Positions 46,949-56,430 are shown, numbered from the stretch's first letter. The stretch: DNA of 64,000 bases from JBGQOJ01 sp052119585 (GCF_052119585.1 NZ_JBGQOJ010000006.1:105189-169188), one strand, 5' to 3'. The notes: generated by a model not told the origin, from the letters alone. Numbers and translations: made by a program.

Positions 46949-48343
46949 ATGGAAGTCGCCCTTCTCTTTGTGATGATCGTCGGCCTGTTGCTGATCGGCG
47001 TTCCGATCGCGGTATCGCTTGGCCTGTCGTCGATGCTGTTCCTGCTGATGTTCAGCGATACCTCTCTGGCGTCTATCGCCCAGTCGTTCTTTCAGGCCAT
47101 GGCGGGCCATTACACCCTGCTGGCCATCCCGTTCTTCATCCTTGCATCCAGCTTTATGTCCACCGGCGGGGTTGCGACGCGGATCATCCGGTTTTCGATT
47201 GCCTGTGTGGGGCACCTGCGCGGCGGTCTGGCGATTGCCGGTGTGCTTGCCTGCATGATTTTCGCGGCGCTGTCGGGGTCATCGCCTGCAACGGTTGTCG
47301 CCATCGGCTCTATCGTGATCGCCGCGATGGTCAAGGTCGGCTATACCAAGGAATTCGCCGCCGGCGTGATCTGTAACGCGGGCACGCTGGGCATTCTGAT
47401 CCCGCCCTCGATCGTCATGGTCGTCTATGCCTCGGCCACCGATGTGTCCGTGGGGCGGATGTTCCTTGCGGGTGTCATTCCGGGCATCCTTGCGGGCACG
47501 ATGCTGATGCTGACGATTTATGTCATGGCGCGGGTGAAAAACCTGCCCAAGGGCGAATGGCAGGGCTGGGGAGAGGTCTGGGACAGCTTCAACGACGCGA
47601 TCTGGGGTCTGCTTCTGATCGTGATCATCATGGTCGGGATCTACGGCATTCCGGGCGTCACAGGTGCGATTTTCACCCCGACCGAAGCCGCCGCAGTCGC
47701 CTCTGTCTATGCGTTTTTTGTCGCCACCTTTGTCTACCGTGACATGGGGCCGCTGAAGACGCCCGACGGACAGCCGAACCTGACGCTGCTGCAAAAGCCG
47801 CTTGCACTGGTCACGGCCTTTTTCCACGAGGACACCCGCAGGACACTGTTCGAAGCGGCAAAGCTGACGATGATGCTGATGTTCATTATCGCCAACGCGC
47901 TGATCCTGAAGCATGTTCTGACCGACGAGCAAATCCCGCAACATATCGCCGATGCGATGTTGGGGGTCGGGCTTGGGCCCATCATGTTCCTTGTGATCGT
48001 GAACGTGATCCTGCTGATCGGTGGGCAGTTCATGGAGCCGTCGGGCCTGATCGTCATCGTGGCGCCGCTGGTGTTCCCGATTGCGATCACGCTTGGGATC
48101 GACCCGATCCATCTGGGTATCATCATGGTGGTGAACATGGAAATCGGCATGATAACGCCGCCTGTGGGCCTGAACCTGTTTGTGACCTCGGGCGTTGCGG
48201 GGATGCCGATGATGCGGGTTGTCGTGGCAGCACTGCCCTTCCTTGCGGTGCTGTTCGTGTTCCTGATCATGGTGACCTACATCCCGATCCTGTCGACATG
48301 GTTGCCGACACTGATGATGGGTCCAGAGACTATCATCAAATAA
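46949..48343 (+). CDS. dctM: TRAP transporter large permease
   Basis: 464 aa, about 12 hydrophobic segments, DctM/TRAP-L type (GSSPATVVAIGS, GTLGILIPPSIVMVVYA, NMEIGMITPPVGLNLFV). It forms the secondary transporter with DctQ and uses the Na+ gradient. A bidirectional terminator follows. Confidence 0.95.
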   Translation: MEVALLFVMIVGLLLIGVPIAVSLGLSSMLFLLMFSDTSLASIAQSFFQAMAGHYTLLAIPFFILASSFMSTGGVATRIIRFSIACVGHLRGGLAIAGVLACMIFAALSGSSPATVVAIGSIVIAAMVKVGYTKEFAAGVICNAGTLGILIPPSIVMVVYASATDVSVGRMFLAGVIPGILAGTMLMLTIYVMARVKNLPKGEWQGWGEVWDSFNDAIWGLLLIVIIMVGIYGIPGVTGAIFTPTEAAAVASVYAFFVATFVYRDMGPLKTPDGQPNLTLLQKPLALVTAFFHEDTRRTLFEAAKLTMMLMFIIANALILKHVLTDEQIPQHIADAMLGVGLGPIMFLVIVNVILLIGGQFMEPSGLIVIVAPLVFPIAITLGIDPIHLGIIMVVNMEIGMITPPVGLNLFVTSGVAGMPMMRVVVAALPFLAVLFVFLIMVTYIPILSTWLPTLMMGPETIIK

Positions 48344-48344
48344 T

Positions 48345-48439
48345 TCTTTGTTCTCTAAATATCCAAAAACCAACGCCCACCCCTTGGCATATCGCCGGGA
48401 GTGGGCGTTTTTTTGGATATTTGGACCAAGAAGAATGGG
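48345..48439. terminator. bidirectional terminator with 3'-end motif on both sides
   Basis: Arms AAATATCCAAAAA/CAACGCCCAC (48357-48380) and GTGGGCGTTTTTTTGGATATTT (48401-48424; two parts) form a long hairpin with U runs for both dctM and tpiA. Each side carries the recurrent AAATATCC motif, with CTTTGTTC (dctM side) and ACCAAGAAGAAT (tpiA side). Confidence 0.8.
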
Positions 48440-48450
48440 CAGAAGCGGGA

Positions 48451-49185
48451 TCAGGCCTTTGCGAGGGCGCCGATGATGCCGTTGAAATCCTCTGCCGCCA
48501 GCGAGGCCCCGCCGACCAGCGCGCCGTCGACATTGGGGACGGCAAAGATCCCGGCCGCGTTCGAGGGTTTGACAGAGCCGCCATAAAGCACGCGGGTTCC
48601 GGTGCCTTCGGCGCCAAAGCGGGTTTCAAGGGCTGCGCGGATGAAATCATGAACTTCGGCGATCTGTTCCAGTGTCGGCACCTTGCCGGTGCCGATGGCC
48701 CAGACCGGTTCATAGGCGATCACAAGACCGGCTGCCGTGGCGCCGTCGGGCACCGATCCGGCAAGCTGGGTGCCGATGAGGTCGAGGGTCCGGCCCGCCT
48801 CGCGCGTTTCCAGGGTTTCACCGATGCAGACGATGGCGGTCAGGCCGGCATCCCATGCGGCAAGGGTTTTGGCGGAAACGGTCGCGTTGGTCTCGCCGTG
48901 GTCGGCACGCCGTTCGGAATGGCCCAGAATGACATAAGTCGCGCCTGCATCTTTCAGCATGCTGGCTGCAATATCGCCGGTATGGGCGCCGCCTGCCAGA
49001 GGGTGGCAATCCTGCCCGCCGACGGTGATCCGTCCCTTTGCATGATCCGTCATTTGGGCGATCAGCGTGGCGGGCGGGCACAAAAGCACCTCGCAGCCCG
49101 CGTCCGCATCCAGCGCACCGACCCCGGCCAGCATCGCGGGGGTTCCGTTCATCTTCCAGTTTCCAGCTGCAAGTTTGCGCCGCAT
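48451..49185 (-). CDS. tpiA: triosephosphate isomerase
   Basis: 244 aa, glycolysis/gluconeogenesis. Catalytic residues K11 (AGNWKMN), H (ILGHSERR) and E (IAYEPVWAIGTG). Phosphate-binding loop YGGSVKPSNA. Normal length and complete. Confidence 0.96.
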   Translation of the reverse strand: MRRKLAAGNWKMNGTPAMLAGVGALDADAGCEVLLCPPATLIAQMTDHAKGRITVGGQDCHPLAGGAHTGDIAASMLKDAGATYVILGHSERRADHGETNATVSAKTLAAWDAGLTAIVCIGETLETREAGRTLDLIGTQLAGSVPDGATAAGLVIAYEPVWAIGTGKVPTLEQIAEVHDFIRAALETRFGAEGTGTRVLYGGSVKPSNAAGIFAVPNVDGALVGGASLAAEDFNGIIGALAKA

Positions 49186-49195
49186 GGCCGATCTC

Positions 49196-49522
49196 CTATG
49201 TCAAATGATCAAGTGCGTCCTTTGCCCAATCGCAAGCCAGGGCCGGGTCGTCAAGGGCGGCCTCGGGCAGGGTCCGGTAGGCCATGGATTGGGATGTGCC
49301 GTCTTTGCGGCTGTAAACGAACGGCCGTGAGCCTGCCGCGTCCAGCTTGTCCGCGAAAGCGCCCTGCGCCTTGAGGTAAACCGTGCCATCCGCGTCGAGG
49401 ATCGAAAAAAGGCGGCCATCCGCATAGATGCAGAGGCCGCCCATCATTTTCCGTGTCGTGATATTGCCCAGCCCTGCGAACAGATCCACCGCAAAGGCGA
49501 TGTCCGCCGCGGCGAGGCTCAT
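49196..49522 (-). CDS. TfoX N-terminal-domain protein
   Basis: 108 aa with the TfoX/Sxy N-terminal fold (ITTRKMMGGLCIYADGRLFSIL, VYLKAQ). No competence role can be assumed. ATG 49522 overlaps the preceding Fe-S carrier's stop (ATGA). Confidence 0.8.
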   Translation of the reverse strand: MSLAAADIAFAVDLFAGLGNITTRKMMGGLCIYADGRLFSILDADGTVYLKAQGAFADKLDAAGSRPFVYSRKDGTSQSMAYRTLPEAALDDPALACDWAKDALDHLT

Positions 49523-49887
49523 TTGTCCGCCGTCAGCTTTTCGTCGAACTTGATCGATTCGCCACAACCGCAGGCATCCACAACATTGGGGTTGCGGAAC
49601 TTGAAACCGGATTCAAGCAGCGAGGTCTCGTAGTCGATTTCCGTTCCGAACAGGAACATCTGCGCCATAGGGGCGATCATCACCCGCGCGTCACCCTGTT
49701 CCACGACTTCGTCCATCGGATCGACCTCGGCGACATAGGACATGGTGTATTCCATACCCGCACAGCCGCCTTTCTTGATGCCGATGCGCAAACCCTTTGT
49801 GCCGTCTTTGGCCATCAATCGGGCAATCTGGCGCGCGGCGGCGTCGGTCATCGAAACGGCCTGTTTTCCGGGAATTCCGAACATCAC
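49519..49887 (-). CDS. A-type iron-sulfur carrier (IscA/SufA-like)
   Basis: 122 aa. The three conserved cysteines are in GGCAG and CGCGES. It carries Fe-S clusters to target proteins. It overlaps the sufT-like gene and the TfoX-like gene, forming a coupled unit. Confidence 0.92.
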   Translation of the reverse strand: MMFGIPGKQAVSMTDAAARQIARLMAKDGTKGLRIGIKKGGCAGMEYTMSYVAEVDPMDEVVEQGDARVMIAPMAQMFLFGTEIDYETSLLESGFKFRNPNVVDACGCGESIKFDEKLTADK

Positions 49888-50249
49888 ATGAACCCCAGTT
49901 CCAGACGTGCCTCGTCAGACATCATTTCCATGCCCCAGGGCGGATCAAAGGTCATTTGCACATCTACCGTTTTCACGCCTTGCAGCGGTTCGATCGCATC
50001 GGCGACCCATCCGGGCATTTCGCCGGCCACGGGGCATCCGGGTGCTGTCAGGCTCATGATGATGCGGACATCGGATTCGGGACCGACCTCGATGGTATAG
50101 ATCAACCCCAGATCGAAGATATTCACGGGGATTTCCGGGTCATAGACAGAGCGGCACGCCTCTACGACCTGCTCGTACAGAGGGTGTTCGGTGCTTGAGG
50201 GCCGAATGAGTGGTGCGCCTTCAAGGGGGGCTGTCGCCTGATCTGTCAT
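49884..50249 (-). CDS. sufT: MIP18/DUF59 Fe-S assembly factor
   Basis: 121 aa. Contains YDPEIPVNIFDLGLIY and SLTAPGCPVAGEMP, the DUF59/SufT-type motifs with the conserved Cys. ATG 50249 is preferred over ATG 50261 because GAGG stands ahead of the former. It overlaps the A-type carrier by 4 bp. Confidence 0.88.
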   Translation of the reverse strand: MTDQATAPLEGAPLIRPSSTEHPLYEQVVEACRSVYDPEIPVNIFDLGLIYTIEVGPESDVRIIMSLTAPGCPVAGEMPGWVADAIEPLQGVKTVDVQMTFDPPWGMEMMSDEARLELGFM

Positions 50250-50302
50250 CTGTGACCTCATAGAGTTGTTGACTGATTATATAAGGTTTATGCGGCGATC
50301 GT

Positions 50303-51691
50303 CTAGGGGCGGGGTGATTTGACTTTGCGTTTCATTTTGCGTGGACGTGGTTCCGGGCGCAGGCGGTGCGTCAGATCGTCGATCACACGGGCGGCGATAT
50401 CTTTTCCGGTGATCCGCTCTGCCTGTTCCAGCGCGGGTGTTGTGCTGACTTTAAGCACCATCGGCCCGTCTGCCCTGCGCAGCATATCGACAGCGGCAAA
50501 GCCAAGTCCAAAGGCTTTCGCGGCGCGCAGGGCGGCGCGGCGTTCCTCTGCGCTTGGCACGGTCTTTTTGACCTGGGGGGCGTCGCTGCCCTGCCATTCG
50601 ACGGCAGCTGCAACTTTTTTACCGACGACGACAAGGCGCAAGGATACTGCGTCGCGCAGGAACGATTGCACCAGAAAGTCGGCCTTCAGCCCGCGAAACG
50701 CCGAAATCACCGTTTGCGCGGATTTCCGGGTTTCGGCCAGAACCACGTCCTGACCGGGGGGCGCGTCCATCAGTTTCACCATCAAGGGCGCGGGGCCGAC
50801 AAGGCCCATCAGGTTGCCGGAATCCTTTGGGGAATGGGCCAGTGCCGTCACCGGCAGGGTCAGGCCCGCCCGTGCCAGCGTCTGATGCGCCGCCATCGTG
50901 TCGCGGGTGGCCGTGACGCCTGCGCTGCCGTTCAGGCAATAGGTGCCGATCATTTCGAACTGACGCAGAACCGCGCTGCCATAGGCCGTCATCGAGGCGC
51001 CGATCCGCGGGATCACCGCGTCGTAGCGGGGCAGGCGGGCACCGTCACAGTGCACTTCCGGCGTGCGGGCGTCGATCATCATATAGCACCGCGCGGTGTC
51101 GATCACGTCGACGCGGTGGCCTGCCGCCTCGCCCGCGTCGATCAGGCGGCGGGTGGTGTAAGCTTCGGGCTCGCGGGTCAGGATCGCGATGGCCAGCGGG
51201 CGGGGGTGGCCGGTTTCCACGCCGCTGTAGCCGTCATAAGTCAGTTTCGGCTGGCAAAAGCTTTCAGAGGGGCTGACGCGGATCTCCTCGTCCAGCGCGG
51301 TGCGCCCCAGCAACATGCGGTACGCCATGGTTGTGCGGTTGGTCAGGGTGATCTCTATCGGCCACTGGCGGGTGCCGATGCGGATATCGGTGCGGATGAC
51401 ATAGCGCAGTTCTGCCTCGCCGTTGCTGCTGATCACCTCGCGGCGGTCCGCAACATCGGCGGTGCAGACGATGCTGATATCGTCGCGTCCGGGGACAGGG
51501 TGCACACCGAACCGAAGCCGGGGTGTTCCGGCGTCGTCAAACGGCTCGATATCGAAGGCATGAAGGGCCGAGGTGCGCGCGCCGGTATCCACCTTGACCT
51601 TCAGCGCCGGCAGGCCAAGGTCGGGCAGTGCGGCCCACTCTTCCCAGCCCAGCCGGAAATCCGCTTGCGTCGCTGTGCCCTTCTGGTCCAT
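50303..51691 (-). CDS. rimK: RimB-like protease fused to RimK-like glutamate ligase
   Basis: 462 aa. Residues about 10-155 are the RimB-type (PF05618) aspartyl-protease fold with KVDTGARTSALHA (D35). Residues about 170-450 are an ATP-grasp ligase of the RimK type (LPRYDAVIPRIGASMTAYGS, LVQSFLRDA, VDMLRRADGPMVLKV). In other species RimB and RimK remodel poly-glutamate tails of ribosomal protein S6; here both are in one chain. ATG 51691 is chosen from homology; an upstream ATG-like extension overlaps the tgt start. Confidence 0.85.
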   Translation of the reverse strand: MDQKGTATQADFRLGWEEWAALPDLGLPALKVKVDTGARTSALHAFDIEPFDDAGTPRLRFGVHPVPGRDDISIVCTADVADRREVISSNGEAELRYVIRTDIRIGTRQWPIEITLTNRTTMAYRMLLGRTALDEEIRVSPSESFCQPKLTYDGYSGVETGHPRPLAIAILTREPEAYTTRRLIDAGEAAGHRVDVIDTARCYMMIDARTPEVHCDGARLPRYDAVIPRIGASMTAYGSAVLRQFEMIGTYCLNGSAGVTATRDTMAAHQTLARAGLTLPVTALAHSPKDSGNLMGLVGPAPLMVKLMDAPPGQDVVLAETRKSAQTVISAFRGLKADFLVQSFLRDAVSLRLVVVGKKVAAAVEWQGSDAPQVKKTVPSAEERRAALRAAKAFGLGFAAVDMLRRADGPMVLKVSTTPALEQAERITGKDIAARVIDDLTHRLRPEPRPRKMKRKVKSPRP

Positions 51692-51755
51692 GTCGCTTTC
51701 CTCTTGTGTCTTATCTGCGCTATACGCGCTTTGATCCAGCTTGCAACGGTGCCTC

Positions 51756-52886
51756 ATGTCAAAGACCTTTCGTTTTCAACTGAATGCCACCGATGGCAAG
51801 GCCCGGACCGGCGTCATCTCGACCCCGCGCGGCGATATCCGCACGCCGGCCTTCATGCCGGTCGGCACGGCGGCGACGGTCAAGGCGATGATGCCCGAAA
51901 GCGTGGCGGCCACGGGGGCCGATATTCTGCTGGGCAATACCTATCATTTGATGTTGCGGCCCACGGCGGAACGCATCGACCGGCTGGGCGGGCTGCATAA
52001 ATTCATGAACTGGGACAGACCCATTCTGACGGATTCCGGCGGCTTTCAGGTGATGAGCCTGAGCGCGCTGCGCAAGATGTCCGAAGACGGTGTCAGGTTC
52101 AAATCCCATATCGACGGGTCCGACCACATGCTGACCCCCGAACGGTCAATGGAAATCCAGCGATTGCTGGGGTCCGACATCGTGATGTGTTTCGACGAAT
52201 GTACGCCGTTTCCGGCCGAAGAGAAGGTCTCGCTCGAGTCGATGCGGATGTCGATGCGGTGGGCGCAGCGGTCGCGCGATGCCTTTGGCGACAGGCCGGG
52301 GCACGCATTGTTTGGTATCCAGCAAGGCAGCGTGTTTCAGGACCAGCGCGCCGAAAGCGCCGAGGCCCTGACCGCGGTGGGTTTCGACGGGTATGCGGTT
52401 GGCGGTCTGGCCGTCGGCGAGGGGCAGGAGATGATGTTCAACGTGCTGGACTTTGCCCCCGACATGCTGCCGCAGGACAAGCCGCGTTATTTGATGGGGG
52501 TGGGCAAGCCCGATGACATCGTGGGGGCGGTGGCCCGTGGCATCGACATGATGGATTGCGTTCTGCCATCGCGATCTGGCCGCACCGGGCAGGCCTTTAC
52601 CCGCCACGGGGTGGTCAACATAAAGAACGCGCGGCATCAGGATGACCCGCGCCCGCTGGACGCGGCCTGCACCTGTCCCGCCTGTTCGAACTATTCGCGC
52701 GCCTATCTGCACCATGTGTTCCGCGCCCAGGAAATGATATCGGGGATGCTGCTGACCTGGCACAACCTGCACTACTATCAGGACCTGATGCAGGACATTC
52801 GTGCGGCCATTGCTGCGGGCACGTTCGACGCGTTTCAGGCCAGATTTCATGCCGACCGCGCCGAGGGTGACATCGAGCGTCTATGA
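51756..52886 (+). CDS. tgt: tRNA-guanine transglycosylase
   Basis: 376 aa. Exchanges G34 for preQ1 in queuosine tRNAs. Active-site blocks ILTDSGGFQVMSL, SRSGRTGQAFTRHG; zinc site CTCPACSNYSRAYLHH. ATG 51756 gives the family N-terminus; an earlier reading adds five residues. It is divergent from the rimBK fusion (64 bp). Confidence 0.96.
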   Translation: MSKTFRFQLNATDGKARTGVISTPRGDIRTPAFMPVGTAATVKAMMPESVAATGADILLGNTYHLMLRPTAERIDRLGGLHKFMNWDRPILTDSGGFQVMSLSALRKMSEDGVRFKSHIDGSDHMLTPERSMEIQRLLGSDIVMCFDECTPFPAEEKVSLESMRMSMRWAQRSRDAFGDRPGHALFGIQQGSVFQDQRAESAEALTAVGFDGYAVGGLAVGEGQEMMFNVLDFAPDMLPQDKPRYLMGVGKPDDIVGAVARGIDMMDCVLPSRSGRTGQAFTRHGVVNIKNARHQDDPRPLDAACTCPACSNYSRAYLHHVFRAQEMISGMLLTWHNLHYYQDLMQDIRAAIAAGTFDAFQARFHADRAEGDIERL

Positions 52887-53259
52887 TGGCCGCCGTGGCT
52901 TTGCCGCGCGCACCATCCGGCAGCGGCAGCCAAACCGGATCAAAGAAAATCAGGGCTTTGGCCCGCCCGACGCCTGCGTTCTCAAAAATGTGAGATATGT
53001 GCCGTTCAGGGGATGAAAGAGACGGTGCCGGTGGCCCGGAAGCCCTAAAAATACGCAGAATCCTTGAAAATTGCGGCCAATGGGGACAAGATCGCCTTGC
53101 CCCTTGATCGTTGCACGGGCATTCTGTGTCGATTGCCATAACTGGCGTGGTTGAAAGCCGGGGCGTGTCGCCCCAATTACAATATCTATGACCGGAGAAG
53201 GTCGAGCGCTGCCGAATGTAACGGGGCCGGGACCTTCTTGCCAAGACTGAGGATAGAGC
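52887..53259. other. tgt-lon intergenic region
   Basis: 373 bp. No gene-like frame with family features. It holds the lon promoter candidate (53151-53179) and GGAGAAGG-like sequence near 53193. The remainder shows nothing I can name. Confidence 0.4.
53151..53179 (+). promoter_or_regulatory. sigma32-like promoter of lon
   Basis: TTGAAA (53151-53156), a 14-bp spacer, then CCCCAATTA (53171-53179), close to the heat-shock pattern CTTGAAA/CCCCATNTA. A GGGGCG-TGT-CGCCCC hairpin (53160-53174) overlaps the -10 side. Confidence 0.45.
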
Positions 53260-55665
53260 ATGCAAGAGCAACTCAACCAGACCTACCCCGTCCTGCCGCT
53301 GCGCGATATTGTGGTGTTCCCGCATATGATCGTGCCGCTTTTCGTAGGGCGTGAAAAATCCGTTCGTGCGCTTGAAGAAGTGATGCAGGACGACAAGCAG
53401 ATTCTGCTGTCCAGCCAGATCGACCCGACCGTCGATGATCCATCCGCCGATGGCATCTACGAGGTCGGCGTGCTGGCCAATGTGCTGCAACTGCTGAAGC
53501 TGCCCGATGGCACCGTCAAGGTGCTGGTCGAGGGGCGCAGCCGTGTGCGCATCACCCAATACCACCAGAACGATAATTTCTTCGAGGCCAGCGCAGAGCT
53601 GCTGCTGGAGGAAGACGGCGAGCCCGAGACGATCGAGGCGCTGGTGCGCACGGTCAGTCAGGAATTCGAGCGCTATTCCAAGATCAAGAAGAACATCCCC
53701 GAAGAGGCGCTTGCCGCCGTTTCGGAAAGCCGCGAGCCGGCCAAGCTGGCCGATCTTGTGTCGGGGCATCTGGGGGTCGAGGTCGACCAGAAGCAGGCGC
53801 TTCTGGAAACGCTGTCGGTCGCAGAGCGGCTGGAGAAAGTCTATGGCTTGATGCAGGGCGAAATGTCGGTGCTTCAGGTCGAGAAAAAGATCAAGACCCG
53901 CGTCAAGTCGCAGATGGAGCGCACCCAGCGCGAATACTATCTGAACGAGCAGATGAAGGCGATCCAGAAGGAACTTGGCGATGGCGAAGAGGGCCAGAAC
54001 GAAGTTGCCGAACTGGAGGCCCGCATCGCCAAGACCAAGCTGAGCAAGGAAGCGCGCGACAAGGCCGATGCCGAGATCAAGAAGCTGAAGAACATGTCGC
54101 CCATGTCCGCCGAGGCGACCGTGGTGCGCAACTATCTGGAATGGATGCTGTCGATCCCGTGGGGCGTCAAATCCCGCGTCAAAAAGAACCTTGGCCACGC
54201 GCAAAAGGTTCTGGATGACGACCACTACGGCCTTGAAAAGGTCAAGGAACGGATCGTCGAGTATCTTGCCGTGCAGCAACGCTCTGCCAAGCTGAAAGGG
54301 CCGATCCTGTGCCTTGTCGGCCCTCCGGGTGTCGGCAAAACGTCGCTGGGCAAATCGGTTGCCAAGGCCACGGGGCGCGAATTTATCCGCATCTCGCTGG
54401 GCGGCGTGCGCGACGAATCCGAGATCCGCGGCCACCGTCGGACCTATATCGGTTCAATGCCCGGCAAGATCATTCAGGCGCTGAAAAAGGCGAAAACCAC
54501 CAATCCGCTGATCTTGCTCGATGAAATCGACAAGATGGGTCAGGATTTCCGTGGCGACCCTGCATCGGCCATGCTCGAGGTGCTTGATCCGGAACAGAAC
54601 GGCTCCTTCGTCGATCACTATCTGGAGGTCGAATATGACCTGTCGAACGTGATGTTCCTGACCACGGCGAACTCTTACAACATGCCGGGGCCGCTGTTGG
54701 ACCGGATGGAGATCATCCCGCTATCGGGCTACACCGAGGACGAAAAATCCGAGATCGCCAAGCAGCACCTGATCGAAAAGCAGATCAAGAACCACGGCCT
54801 GAAAAAGGGCGAGTTCGAGCTGACCGATGCCGCGTTGAAGGAGATGATCCGCACGTATACCCGCGAGGCGGGCGTGCGGAACCTGGAACGTGAAATCGCC
54901 AAGCTGGCGCGCAAGTCGCTGACAAAGATCGTCAAGCACGAGACAGACCATGTCGTGGTGACGCCCGAGAACCTCGAGGATTTCCTGGGGGTGAAGCGGT
55001 ATCGCTACGGTCTGGCCGAACAAGAGGACCAGATCGGGGTTGTGACCGGGCTGGCCTGGACCAGCGTCGGCGGCGAGTTGCTGTCGATCGAGGCGCTGCG
55101 CCTGCCGGGCAAGGGCCGGATGAAGACGACTGGCAAGCTGGGCGATGTGATGAAGGAATCCATCGACGCGGCAAGCTCTTTCGTCCGATCGATCAGCCCC
55201 AAGCTGGGGGTCAAGCCGACGTTGTTCGAAAAGATCGACATCCACGTTCACGTGCCCGAGGGCGCGACCCCCAAGGACGGCCCATCGGCCGGTGTGGGCA
55301 TGGTGACCTCGATTGTGTCGGTGCTGACGCAGATCCCTGTGCGCAAGGACATCGCGATGACCGGCGAGGTGACGCTGCGCGGAAACGTGTTGCCGATCGG
55401 CGGCCTCAAGGAAAAGCTGCTTGCCGCGTTGCGGGGCGGGATCAAGACGGTCCTTATTCCGGCGGAGAACGAGAAGGATCTGACAGAGATCCCGGACAAC
55501 GTGAAAGAGGGGCTGACCATCATCCCCGTCAGCCACGTGACGGATGTTCTGAAGCACGCGCTGGTGTCAGAGCCGCAGCCGATCGAATGGGACGAAGCGG
55601 CAGAGGAGGCAGCTGCCTCGGCGCTGAAATCTCCGGGTGAAGCGAGCGTTGCCACAGCGCATTGA
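53260..55665 (+). CDS. lon: ATP-dependent protease Lon
   Basis: 801 aa, full length. N-terminal substrate domain (LPLRDIVVFPHMIVPLFVGR), AAA+ with Walker A GPPGVGKTS (K360), and C-terminal protease with catalytic Ser S676 (KDGPSAGVG) and Lys in GLKEKLLAALRGG. Degrades misfolded and regulatory proteins. A strong terminator follows. Confidence 0.97.
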   Translation: MQEQLNQTYPVLPLRDIVVFPHMIVPLFVGREKSVRALEEVMQDDKQILLSSQIDPTVDDPSADGIYEVGVLANVLQLLKLPDGTVKVLVEGRSRVRITQYHQNDNFFEASAELLLEEDGEPETIEALVRTVSQEFERYSKIKKNIPEEALAAVSESREPAKLADLVSGHLGVEVDQKQALLETLSVAERLEKVYGLMQGEMSVLQVEKKIKTRVKSQMERTQREYYLNEQMKAIQKELGDGEEGQNEVAELEARIAKTKLSKEARDKADAEIKKLKNMSPMSAEATVVRNYLEWMLSIPWGVKSRVKKNLGHAQKVLDDDHYGLEKVKERIVEYLAVQQRSAKLKGPILCLVGPPGVGKTSLGKSVAKATGREFIRISLGGVRDESEIRGHRRTYIGSMPGKIIQALKKAKTTNPLILLDEIDKMGQDFRGDPASAMLEVLDPEQNGSFVDHYLEVEYDLSNVMFLTTANSYNMPGPLLDRMEIIPLSGYTEDEKSEIAKQHLIEKQIKNHGLKKGEFELTDAALKEMIRTYTREAGVRNLEREIAKLARKSLTKIVKHETDHVVVTPENLEDFLGVKRYRYGLAEQEDQIGVVTGLAWTSVGGELLSIEALRLPGKGRMKTTGKLGDVMKESIDAASSFVRSISPKLGVKPTLFEKIDIHVHVPEGATPKDGPSAGVGMVTSIVSVLTQIPVRKDIAMTGEVTLRGNVLPIGGLKEKLLAALRGGIKTVLIPAENEKDLTEIPDNVKEGLTIIPVSHVTDVLKHALVSEPQPIEWDEAAEEAAASALKSPGEASVATAH

Positions 55666-55685
55666 TCTGCGGTCACGGAAAATCG

Positions 55686-55714
55686 AAGGCGCGCTCCGGC
55701 GCGCCTTTTTTTTT
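55686..55714 (+). terminator. terminator of lon
   Basis: AAGGCGCGC and GCGCGCC arms with a run of nine T. Confidence 0.9.
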
Positions 55715-55823
55715 GGTGTCTTTACAGGCAATACCCCTGCGCCGGGCCCGCAAACATCTGTGGTAATATGCATCGAGTAAGCCTATTGTTCCGGTAATAA
55801 ACACAAACCGGGGCAGACCTGAC

Positions 55824-56267
55824 ATGGCACGAGCAACGACGACACGTTCGACTTCTACACCGAAAAAGGCCGCTTCCGCCGGGACAGGGGCCGCAGGCGC
55901 AAAATCCGCCGCGACCGCGAAGGCAGATATGGCCGCGACGCCGCAAATTGATCAGGCCGACACTGCCGTTGTTGCAGGTCCGGCGCTGCGCAAGAAAGAG
56001 TTCGTTGAGCGGGTCGCATTGGCCTGTGGTGTGAAAAAGCAGACCGTCAAGTCTGTTGTCGATGCCACTCTGGCCGAGTTGGGTCTTGCTCTTGAAAACG
56101 GCGAAGAGCCCATCCTGCAACCCTTCGGCAAGCTGAAGGTCACCCGCCGCAAATCTGTTCCCAACGGTGAAATGCTGGTCCTGCGGCTGCGTCGCACCGA
56201 TCCCGACGCAGTTCAGGCGAATACACCGGATGATGGCGATGAGCCCCTTGAAGTGGCCGCCGAGTGA
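55824..56267 (+). CDS. HU-family DNA-binding protein with basic Ala-rich tail
   Basis: 147 aa. Residues 1-50 are an Ala/Thr/Lys-rich tail (TTTRSTSTPKKAASAGTGAA region). Residues about 55-130 are an HU/IHF fold (LRKKEFVERVALACGVKK; PFGKLKVTRRKSVPNGEML). The usual RNP arm motif is replaced by a shorter arm. It is a nucleoid protein with a tail like eukaryotic linker histones. Confidence 0.85.
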   Translation: MARATTTRSTSTPKKAASAGTGAAGAKSAATAKADMAATPQIDQADTAVVAGPALRKKEFVERVALACGVKKQTVKSVVDATLAELGLALENGEEPILQPFGKLKVTRRKSVPNGEMLVLRLRRTDPDAVQANTPDDGDEPLEVAAE

Positions 56268-56286
56268 CGCTAAACCGCCCGTAATC

Positions 56287-56361
56287 GGGTGATTAGCTCA
56301 GTGGTAGAGCGCTTCGTTCACATCGAAGATGTCAGGGGTTCAAATCCCTTATCACCCACCA
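56287..56361 (+). tRNA. tRNA-Val(CAC)
   Basis: Cloverleaf: acceptor GGGTGAT/ATCACCC, anticodon stem CTTCG/CGAAG with loop TTCACAT, so anticodon CAC (reads GTG). T loop GGTTCAAATCC. CCA is encoded at 56359-56361. It marks the left side of the accessory region. Confidence 0.93.
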
Positions 56362-56430
56362 TCTTCATGTAGATCTCAGATATTCATTCAATTTCAATGA
56401 CTTGATGAGATAATTTCCTTGGAAGTCTAT

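Noticed and set aside
50366..52000. 544-aa plus frame over the rimB-rimK fusion and tgt start
   Set aside because: Runs antisense to one real gene and out of frame with another.
52615..54435. 606-aa minus frame over tgt and lon
   Set aside because: Antisense to two strongly conserved genes.
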